A stretch of DNA of 52,341 bases from Streptomyces albospinus. Its GTDB lineage: Bacteria > Actinomycetota > Actinomycetes > Streptomycetales > Streptomycetaceae. Positions 47,601 to 52,341 of the stretch are shown in pieces. A program made the position numbers and the translations under genes. The DNA lies in NCBI RefSeq assembly GCF_014648695.1, contig NZ_BMRP01000006.1, positions 191,174-243,514 of the forward strand. Reading direction: 5' to 3'. How positions within the stretch are numbered: position 1 is the first letter of the stretch; each line of letters opens with the position of its first letter. A model generated the notes under the pieces. The model was not told the DNA's origin and did not search any database. It saw nothing but the letters and a program-made list of their open reading frames with translations.

Positions 47601-48649
47601 CGGGAGGTGTCGCCCACGACGAGACCGGGCAGCAGCGCCCTGGCATCCGGACGCAGGCCCTCGGTGGCTTCTCTGAGCCCGGCGCGCAGACTTCCGGCCA
47701 GCCGCTGGAGGGCGGATGGCGGCTCGACCGTGAGCGGCGGCCCGTAGGCCGTGATCCGCAGCACCGCGGCGACCTGCTCGGCGGACGACAGCGGCGGTAC
47801 GGCACGGGCCGCCACCCGAATCCGCGTCGACGGCAGCAGCCCACGCCACTCCGGCGACAACCCGCCGGTCCCCTCGGCCCGGCCTCCCGCCCCCGGCACG
47901 TCCGGCCCACCGGCCGGACTCCCCGCAGACTTCCGGCGCCCCGCCCCCCGTTCCCCCGAGCCGTCCCCCGTCCCCTTCCCTGAACCGTGCCCCGAGCCTG
48001 GCCCCGCCTCTTGCCCCGAGCCCTTCCCGGCATCGTGCTGCTGGACGACGGCGAGCACCGGCGTCCGGACGGCGGTGACCGACCCGTCCGGCGCCATGAC
48101 CCGGACGGCATCGGCGGTGAACAGCAGCGACGGCGGCGTCCGTTGCGACCCGCGCACCTTGGGCCGGGTCACCCGTGGATCGCCGGTCACCTCTAGCTCG
48201 ACCGTGAGCCGCGCGTACCGCCGTGCCCAGCCGGTCAGCGGACCACTCCGTGCCTCTGCCGCATGCAGCGCCGCGGACGTCGCCCCCGCCGCGGCGCACA
48301 GCAGCACCGCCGCCACGGCGACGAGCGCCCCCGCGAACCGGACGCGAGACGGGCGGGCGCGGCCCGTCGTCCGGACCTCGGCAACGGCGGACGGGCCTTC
48401 CCCGGCCTTCGCCCTCCACAGGGCGCAGGCCGCGAGCACCACCGCCACCGCACAGGCCACGGCCACACCGCCGCCCGGCGCACCCAGGCCGATCGCGGCA
48501 GCCGCCCATGCGGCCAGCGCCGGAGCAACCAGCCGGAGGTCGGCCGGGCCGTCCTGCCGCGGCCCCGAAGCATCCGTCGAGTCGCGATCGGCAGGCACGG
48601 AGCCCGGAGGGGCGTCCACGCGGCCGTCTGGAACACGGGTGGCCGTCAT
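44609..48649 (-). CDS. comEC: ComEC/Rec2 DNA-uptake channel fused in frame to arylamine N-acetyltransferase
   Basis: One frame of 1346 residues without an internal stop. Residues 1-955 are ComEC: an N-terminal membrane/OB region, the Competence domain (LLAVSGSNLTIVLTLLIG and many hydrophobic helices), and a C-terminal MBL domain with DVGQGDGLVLAAGDGTALVVDTG and LTHFHADHVDG, interrupted by a Pro-rich insert. Residues 955-1080 form a low-complexity linker with repeated DATGV/NATGV-like units. Residues 1081-1346 are a complete NAT: catalytic Cys in RRGGFCYELNG, His in YDHLAL and Asp in LADVGFG. NAT has its own ATG at 45409 with AGGAGG, so separate translation is equally possible. The ComEC ATG overlaps the comEA stop (ATGA). 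I am sure of both domains, less so of the fused product. Confidence 0.8.
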   Translation of the reverse strand: MTATRVPDGRVDAPPGSVPADRDSTDASGPRQDGPADLRLVAPALAAWAAAAIGLGAPGGGVAVACAVAVVLAACALWRAKAGEGPSAVAEVRTTGRARPSRVRFAGALVAVAAVLLCAAAGATSAALHAAEARSGPLTGWARRYARLTVELEVTGDPRVTRPKVRGSQRTPPSLLFTADAVRVMAPDGSVTAVRTPVLAVVQQHDAGKGSGQEAGPGSGHGSGKGTGDGSGERGAGRRKSAGSPAGGPDVPGAGGRAEGTGGLSPEWRGLLPSTRIRVAARAVPPLSSAEQVAAVLRITAYGPPLTVEPPSALQRLAGSLRAGLREATEGLRPDARALLPGLVVGDTSRVSQDLDDAFRATDLTHLLAVSGSNLTIVLTLLIGPPHLATRAERRGLARRLGLSLRATAFVGGGLALMFVVVCRPDPSVLRAAACGLITLLAIGTGRRRSLLPALAAAVLLLVLYDPRLARSYGFLLSVLATGALLLIAPRWSAALQRRRVPPRLAEVIAAAAAAQVVCAPVIVVLSARVGLISVPCNLLAELAVAPATILGFAALAAAPVALPLARGLAWCAGWPAGWIAGVARTGAALPGAEFDWPGGWAGGLSLAAASVALLVVGRRALRRPWLCVLCALALVLAVCRPVPLTRILTGWPPPGWLMVACDVGQGDGLVLAAGDGTALVVDTGPDPRAIDRCLSELGVRRIPLLVLTHFHADHVDGLPGVLQGRSVGAIETTSLQEPYGQVRSVRREAADAHVPVAPAVPGERRRLGALTWEVLWPPAPFAPSTPPPPPPPPSPRGPVPRGPAPLWPKPLLPVPAMAPTASRVTDAAPGTSGLTGPNDASVTLLVRTGGLTVLLLGDLEPGAQQALLEAHPELAAVDVLKVAHHGSAYQDPQLIQRLAPRLALISCGAGNPYGHPASRTIAALRAQGARVLRTDTDGALAVLGTPAKLSAVVSGRRSRGRSGSARRRRPDHRPGEEPAADPASTPDSSWRGRISASWRRRISEGEDTLLMDAAPIDPINPTDATGVSNAPESTGVTGAPDATGITDAAGATDVTGVSNATGVNNMAGVSDATGVRRKGMSDEAGACLRYLRRIGAERPVVPDAEALRRLHLSHLRAVPFENLSIHLGEEIVLAEGPLLEKIVGARRGGFCYELNGAFAVLLRALGYEVALLSARVFGPDGIGIPYDHLALRVQTPTGPWLADVGFGRHSHYPLLLDSREDQADPGGVFRIEETTEGDLDVLRVGVPQYRVEQRPRTLADFEVGCWWNCTSPRSHFTRSLVCSRLTGTGRVTLSGRTLLITGADGAREERELGGAEVLPAYRSHFGITLDREPVVTPFTGNEEKR
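45409..45423 (-). promoter_or_regulatory. nat: Internal ribosome site and start for stand-alone arylamine N-acetyltransferase
   Basis: On the minus strand GAGGAGG precedes the ATG at 45409 by about 7 bases, an almost ideal ribosome site. Starting here gives a NAT of 266 residues (44609-45409), the normal length of the family, which acetylates arylamines or arylhydrazines with acetyl-CoA. Another possible start is the ATG at 45616, which would add a repeat-rich N-terminus. Confidence 0.7.
45425..45600 (-). repeat. Degenerate repeats encoding the ComEC-NAT linker
   Basis: Degenerate units of 12-15 bases of the type ACxCCCGTCGCGTCGxTC recur through this segment. On the minus strand they encode a Thr/Gly/Val/Ala/Asp-rich linker with repeated DATGV, NATGV and TGVTG words. 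Confidence 0.75.
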
Positions 48650-49896
48650 GGCTCCACCAGAGTGCGCAGGTCGGCAAGCCGCCGTTCACCGATACCGGGC
48701 ACCTGACGGAGCTGGTCCACAGAGGTGAACCCGCCGTGCTGGGTGCGGAATTCGATGATGTGGCGGGCGAGGACAGGCCCCACCCCGGGAAGGCCGTCGA
48801 GCTGCTGCTGCGTGGCCGTGCTGAGACTCACCGGCCCGCCCGCACCACCCTGCGGTCCGCCCCCGGCGCCGCCACCCATGTCACCGGCTCCACCACCGGC
48901 CGGCCCGCCGGCGCCGGCGGCGCCTTCCTCACCGACAACGATCTGTTCGCCGTCGGCCAGCAACCGCGCCCGGTTCAGCCCGCGGATGCTCGCCCCGTGC
49001 AGCACCCCGCCCGCGGCCTCCAGGGCATCGGTCACCCGCGAGCCCGCCGGCAGCCGGTGAATCCCCGGATGCCGCACCTTCCCCACGACGTCGACGACCA
49101 CCATCCGGCCGGCCCCACCCGGCAACCCGCCCGCGACGGAACCGGCGGACGATCCGTTCGCTGCCGATGGCGGCAGAGGCGACGAACGGCCACCGGGGCC
49201 ACGCGGCGGCGCCGTCACTGCCCGGTCGGCGGTCGGAGCACGCACCGGCTCGGGTCGCGCGGCCCAGAAGTGCTGAACGGCGAAGCCCACCGCCACCACG
49301 AGCACCAGCACGAGCGCGGCAAGCGCCTTCGGGTCCGTACCGCACCGTAACTGCACCCACAGCGGCAGCCGTTCACGTACGGCGGGCCACACCCGCCCCG
49401 CACGCCGCACACCCGGCGGATCGTGTTCACGCGACGGCGGCGCACGATGGGCGTGCGACGGACCCACCCCGGCGCCACCGCCGGCCGGTCTTCCCACCCC
49501 GGCGCCCGGCCCCGGCTGCGTATCCGCATCGGTGGGCGCATCGGTACCGACGGCCGGATCCGCGTCCCTGTCCGGGCCCGTGCCCGTCTCCGTCCCTGTC
49601 TCCGTACCGAAGATCGCGGCGGCCCGGACCCGCATGCGCTCCCGCCTCCATTCCCTCAGCCGCTCCCGCTCCCGCCGCCCCCTCATGGACGGAACGACGG
49701 GGAAGGAGGACGTCGAGGCGGGTGGGAGAGGGGGAGGGACGGAGGAAGGGATCGCGGAAGGGATCGCGGAAGGAAAGGAAGCCGACGACGAAACCGGCGA
49801 GGGAACCGACGGCGAAGCCAACGAAGGAACAGCCGAAGGAACAGTCGAAGGAACGGTCGAAGGAACTGACGAAGAAGCGGGTCGAAAAGTGCTCAT
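48646..49896 (-). CDS. comEA: Competence protein ComEA (SLBB and helix-hairpin-helix)
   Basis: A DNA-receptor protein of 416 residues. Residues 1-70 are Ser/Pro/Val/Ala repeats derived from 12-base tandem DNA repeats. A basic stretch (RGRRERERLREWRRERMR) and a Pro/Gly/Asp-rich part follow, then one transmembrane segment (ALAALVLVLVVAVGFAVQHF). The outer part has an SLBB domain (VVVDVVGKVRHPGIHRLPAGSRVTDALEAAGG), a Gly-rich linker and a double helix-hairpin-helix (LDGLPGVGPVLARHIIEFR and LRQVPGIGERRLADLRTL) that binds DNA. The long cytoplasmic N-terminus is unusual for ComEA. The ATG at 49896 is preferred (alternatives to 49944). It is coupled to comEC. Confidence 0.9.
   Translation of the reverse strand: MSTFRPASSSVPSTVPSTVPSAVPSLASPSVPSPVSSSASFPSAIPSAIPSSVPPPLPPASTSSFPVVPSMRGRRERERLREWRRERMRVRAAAIFGTETGTETGTGPDRDADPAVGTDAPTDADTQPGPGAGVGRPAGGGAGVGPSHAHRAPPSREHDPPGVRRAGRVWPAVRERLPLWVQLRCGTDPKALAALVLVLVVAVGFAVQHFWAARPEPVRAPTADRAVTAPPRGPGGRSSPLPPSAANGSSAGSVAGGLPGGAGRMVVVDVVGKVRHPGIHRLPAGSRVTDALEAAGGVLHGASIRGLNRARLLADGEQIVVGEEGAAGAGGPAGGGAGDMGGGAGGGPQGGAGGPVSLSTATQQQLDGLPGVGPVLARHIIEFRTQHGGFTSVDQLRQVPGIGERRLADLRTLVEP
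49822..49869 (-). repeat. 12-base tandem repeat within comEA
   Basis: Four units of CGAAGGAACAGT type start at 49822, 49834, 49846 and 49858. On the minus strand they encode the VPST repeats near the N-terminus of ComEA. A related GAAGGGATCGCG unit repeats near 49745-49775 and encodes SAIP words. Confidence 0.9.
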
Positions 49897-49948
49897 AGCT
49901 CTCGACGGTAAGCACCCCGCACGCATCTCGCCGAGCCGCGTCAAATAC

Positions 49949-49975
49949 CGTGGATAACCATCGAGTTGTGGATAA
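49949..49975 (-). promoter_or_regulatory. Pair of DnaA-box-like sites upstream of comEA
   Basis: On the minus strand TTATCCACA (49967-49975) and TTATCCACG (49949-49957) are directly repeated with an 18-base period within the shared word GTTATCCAC. The first is the E. coli DnaA-box consensus, close to the Streptomyces TTGTCCACA. They lie 53-79 bases upstream of the comEA ATG, in a short region before the degV gene end. Confidence 0.55.
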
Positions 49976-50030
49976 CTCCGTCACTCTTACGTGCAAGCGC
50001 AGCCGGCACCGGCCGCACCTGCTGCGCGCT

Positions 50031-50876
50031 TCACCGCGGTGACACCACGGCCCCCAGCAACCCGGGCCCCGTGTGTGCGCCGATCACCGCGCCGACCTCG
50101 CTCACATGGAGCTCGTTCAGCCCCGGCACCCGCTCCTGCAACCGCTGGGCCAGGGCGTCCGCGCGCTCCGCCGCCGCGAGATGGTGGACGGCGATGTCGA
50201 CCTGGCCCTCCCCTGCCCGCTCCACGGCGATCTCCTCCAGCCGCGCGATGGCCTTGGAGGCCGTACGGACCTTCTCCAGCAGTTCGATCCGCCCCTCGGC
50301 GAGTTGGAGGATCGGCTTCACGGCGAGCGCCGAGCCGAGCAGCGCCTGCGCCGCGCCGATCCGGCCGCCGCGCCGCAGATAGTCGAGGGTGTCGACGTAG
50401 AAGTAGGCGGAGGTACCCGCGGCACGCTTCTCGGCGGCGGCCACCGCGTCGTCCACGTCCCCGCCGCCCTCCACCACCTCGGCGGCGGCCAGGGCGCAGA
50501 ACCCGAGGGCCATCGCCACCATCCCGGTGTCCACGACCCGTACCGGCACGGGGGCGTCCTTCGCCGCCAGCACCGCCGCGTCGTAGGTACCGGAGAACTC
50601 CGAGGAGAGATGGAGCGAAACGATGCTGCTCGCCCCCTCCGCCGCGATCGCGCGGTAGGTTTCCGCGAACACCGTGGGGCTCGGCCGCGAGGTCGTCACG
50701 GGCCGGCGCTTCTGGAGCGCCTGGGCGACGGATCTCGCGGAGATCTCGGTGCCCTCCTCCAAGGCCTGGTCCCCCAGGACAACGGTCAGCGGTACGGCCG
50801 TGATGTGGTGGCGCTCGACAGCCGTCCGCGGCAAGTAGGCCGTGGAATCGGTGACGATCGCGACATGGCGGGACAT
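50031..50876 (-). CDS. DegV family fatty-acid-binding protein
   Basis: A protein of 281 residues. The N-terminus VAIVTDSTAYLP and the segments TSRPSPTVFAETYRAIAAEGASSIVSLHLSSEFSGTYDAAVLAA and VVDTGMVAMALGFCALAAAE are typical of the DegV/FakB family, which binds a fatty acid; some members present it to the kinase FakA. The ATG at 50876 has no ribosome site. TAATCT lies 7 bases before it on the minus strand, so the message may be leaderless. It is upstream of comEA on the same strand, as in many Streptomyces. Confidence 0.92.
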   Translation of the reverse strand: MSRHVAIVTDSTAYLPRTAVERHHITAVPLTVVLGDQALEEGTEISARSVAQALQKRRPVTTSRPSPTVFAETYRAIAAEGASSIVSLHLSSEFSGTYDAAVLAAKDAPVPVRVVDTGMVAMALGFCALAAAEVVEGGGDVDDAVAAAEKRAAGTSAYFYVDTLDYLRRGGRIGAAQALLGSALAVKPILQLAEGRIELLEKVRTASKAIARLEEIAVERAGEGQVDIAVHHLAAAERADALAQRLQERVPGLNELHVSEVGAVIGAHTGPGLLGAVVSPR

Positions 50877-51261
50877 GACTGGGAGATTATCCGGGGATCC
50901 GAACGCCCGACAGTGCGGGCCCCTCCCCAAGATCTTCCAGGTTTTACCAAGGCTCTGCCAAGACCCCACAGCTCACCGGCCGTCGGGCCGGCGTCCACCG
51001 GCAACGGACCGGCGGAACGGTGTTGTGCGGCCCCCGCTTTCCACGCTTCGCGCTCTTCTTCTCCCCCTCCCCCCCGGCCCACCCACCCCCGCCCCACTTC
51101 GCCCCGCTCCCGCCCCACCAGAGCTTCGGAGCCGCAGAGCCTCGAAGTCCGAGACCCCGCATGCCCGGAGCGTCAACGGCCCAAGCCCAAGCTCAGGCCC
51201 CGGGGCCCGGAACGCAGGCGCCCGTGCCCCGCCGTCCCTGGGCCTGCCGTCCCTGGGCCCG
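50877..51261. other. Intergenic region, no gene seen
   Basis: This 385-base gap holds the upstream region of degV on one side and the 3' end of the membrane-protein gene on the other, both on the minus strand. It includes a short AT-richer patch near 50925-50965, a long pyrimidine-rich run (about 51040-51125) and two copies of CCGTCCCTGGGCC near 51233-51262. No credible coding frame is present. Confidence 0.5.
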
Positions 51262-52041
51262 TCAGGTCTTCTCGCGCTGGGTCTTCTCCCACGGATACGA
51301 CCGCTGGGTGCGCGGGTCCCGGGCGGTGATCGCCGGAGCCTCCTCCCCCGCAGGCCCCCACGAAAAGCCCCCGCCTGCCGCGCCGGCATCCGAACCGGAC
51401 GCCGCACCGGGGGTGGTACCCGAGCCGGAACTCGCACCGGAATTCGCTATGGAGCCGACACCTGATCCCGTCCGCGCGGGTCCGCTCTCCGGGGCGTCCG
51501 CCGTCCAGTGCCGCAGTGCGCCCGCCTCCACGTCGATCTGGTCGCTCAGCGCCGCCAGGTCGTCGTCGGCGAACTTGCGGGCGCGGTCGCGGGCGGCCCA
51601 GCGCAGCGACTCCGCGGAGTGGGTGATCCGCTCCATGCGCTCCCGGAGGTCGGGGAGTCGGGCCGCGATCATGGCCTTGTCGGGCTCCCGTTCCAGTCGG
51701 CGGAGCTCGTCGTCCAGTTCGTGGCCGTGGGCGCTGAGCCGCTCGAAGAGGCCGACCGCCTCGCTGAGCGAGGCGTCGTCCGAGGAGCCGGTGCGCAGCA
51801 CCTCCTGGGTGGCCCGCATGGACGTCCGCAGCGACAGCCGCAGCTGGGCCAGCTCGCCGACCACACCGGGCTGGGTGAACTGCCGGGCCCGCAGGGTGGT
51901 GTCCTCGACCGTTCTGCGGGCCTGGGCGACTTTGCGGTCCACCCCGCGCTTGGCCGCCTGCATCGCCTTGACCGTGAGGAACACCCCGGCTGCCACGAAC
52001 AGCACGAAGAGCAACCCGATGATGGCGAAGGCGGCTTCCAT
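51262..52041 (-). CDS. Single-pass membrane protein of unknown function
   Basis: A protein of 259 residues. An N-terminal transmembrane segment (EAAFAIIGLLFVLFVAAGVFLTVKAM) is followed by a charged helical region, about residues 30-170, rich in heptad-like Leu/Ala/Arg that is likely coiled-coil (LRTSMRATQEVL, LDDELRRLEREP, LRERMERITHSAESLRWAARDRARKF). A Gly/Ser/Ala-rich linker and a short conserved-looking tail (DPRTQRSYPWEKTQREKT) follow. I do not recognise the family. The ATG at 52041 is chosen as GGGGAG lies about 7 bases upstream; the GTG at 52047 is too close to it. Its neighbour degV is on the same strand. Confidence 0.8.
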   Translation of the reverse strand: MEAAFAIIGLLFVLFVAAGVFLTVKAMQAAKRGVDRKVAQARRTVEDTTLRARQFTQPGVVGELAQLRLSLRTSMRATQEVLRTGSSDDASLSEAVGLFERLSAHGHELDDELRRLEREPDKAMIAARLPDLRERMERITHSAESLRWAARDRARKFADDDLAALSDQIDVEAGALRHWTADAPESGPARTGSGVGSIANSGASSGSGTTPGAASGSDAGAAGGGFSWGPAGEEAPAITARDPRTQRSYPWEKTQREKT

Positions 52042-52341
52042 GGACACTCCCCAAGGTGTCGGCGGCGCCGACTCCGCGTCGGCGCCCGTACCTCAACGGT
52101 AAACGCCAGGGGCAGGTCGAGGGTTCCGAACGAACCCCCAACCTGCCCGTAGGGGAAAGCCCCTAGACCGATGGTGGCGCACCCTGACACGGGGCCGTTG
52201 CGGACGGCATTCCCGCAGGTCAGCCGCCGGTCGAGACCCGGAGGACCGGAGCCCCGGAGAGCCGCCGGCCATGCCCTGGTCGAGCGGCGGCCGGTCATCG
52301 GCCGGTCACCGGTCAGCCGCCGCCCGGACCATGGCCGCCCG
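52042..52341. other. Window edge, no gene seen
   Basis: The last 300 bases carry no coding region that I can support. A small inverted repeat GGGTTC/GAACCC (52121-52126 with 52132-52137) lies about 80 bases upstream of the membrane-protein gene and may be a promoter-associated site. A minus-strand frame entering from 52341 ends at 52306-52308, but it is only 11 residues and could be chance. Confidence 0.4.

Noticed and set aside
49949..49975. Chromosomal origin because of DnaA-box-like words
   Set aside because: There are only two sites and no dnaA, dnaN or AT-rich unwinding region; a regulatory site is more likely.
52306..52341. C-terminal end of a gene entering from the right edge on the minus strand
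   Set aside because: Only 11 residues are visible before a stop, too few to distinguish from chance.

Overview
The window is a high-GC, gene-dense stretch of an actinobacterial chromosome. Nearly every gene has a Streptomyces-type counterpart: a conservon with paired P450s, a mycothiol-dependent dehydrogenase, the actinobacterial leuA leader peptide, hrcA-dnaJ with a CIRCE operator, comEA-comEC, and DUF3097 and DUF1876 proteins. Third codon positions are almost all G or C. Many genes start with GTG and many neighbours overlap by an ATGA. I therefore assign it to Streptomyces or a very close relative, probably a core chromosomal region. I see no integrase, transposase, tRNA, rRNA or CRISPR array.

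Layout. 1-4245 (+): a conservon, with the CvnA tail, CvnB (roadblock), CvnC (DUF742), CvnD (GTPase) and two P450s. The first P450 lacks the K-helix ExxR arginine. 4322-7135 (-): a zinc-ribbon/TerB protein, and leuA preceded by a leucine-rich leader peptide. 7295-10181 (+): an M4 protease of protealysin type, its emfourin-like inhibitor, and a GH1 beta-glucosidase. 10182-10728: a large imperfect inverted repeat that fills the whole gap between two convergent genes. 10729-16594 (-): era, an aldo/keto reductase, a degenerate cytidine deaminase, a CBS/CorC protein, ybeY and a PhoH-like gene. 16770-19356: divergent PfkB sugar kinase and GH4 6-phospho-glycosidase. 19513-21221 (-): S-(hydroxymethyl)mycothiol dehydrogenase with a metallo-hydrolase, probably for formaldehyde detoxification. 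21389-25642: glucarate dehydratase, a secreted HAD phosphatase, RNase Z, a HIT protein and an OsmC peroxiredoxin. 25768-29905 (-): rsmE with a nitronate monooxygenase, then hrcA-dnaJ with CIRCE. 30185-32251 (+): metallo-hydrolase, DUF3097 and DUF1876. 32391-40095 (-): hemW, a SpoIIE-type phosphatase, a long-chain acyl-CoA synthetase and lepA. 40702-42437 (+): rpsT and a membrane protein with a collagen-like tract. 43020-52041: holA, a small unknown gene, comEC-comEA, degV and a membrane protein.

The window is mostly housekeeping (translation, ribosome maturation, stress, DNA uptake/replication) mixed with carbon catabolism and signalling. It does not show an obvious new multi-gene defence or biosynthetic system. 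The most unusual things are: (i) the two-armed inverted repeat at 10182-10728, whose two hairpins differ in stem sequence but keep pairing; (ii) an open reading frame joining ComEC to an arylamine N-acetyltransferase through a repeat-derived linker; (iii) a pair of DnaA-box-like sites upstream of comEA; (iv) the P450 without ExxR, overlapping its partner by 85 bases; and (v) many short-unit tandem repeats concentrated between 38 and 50 kb. All gene names are from reading the translated sequences; no database search was run.
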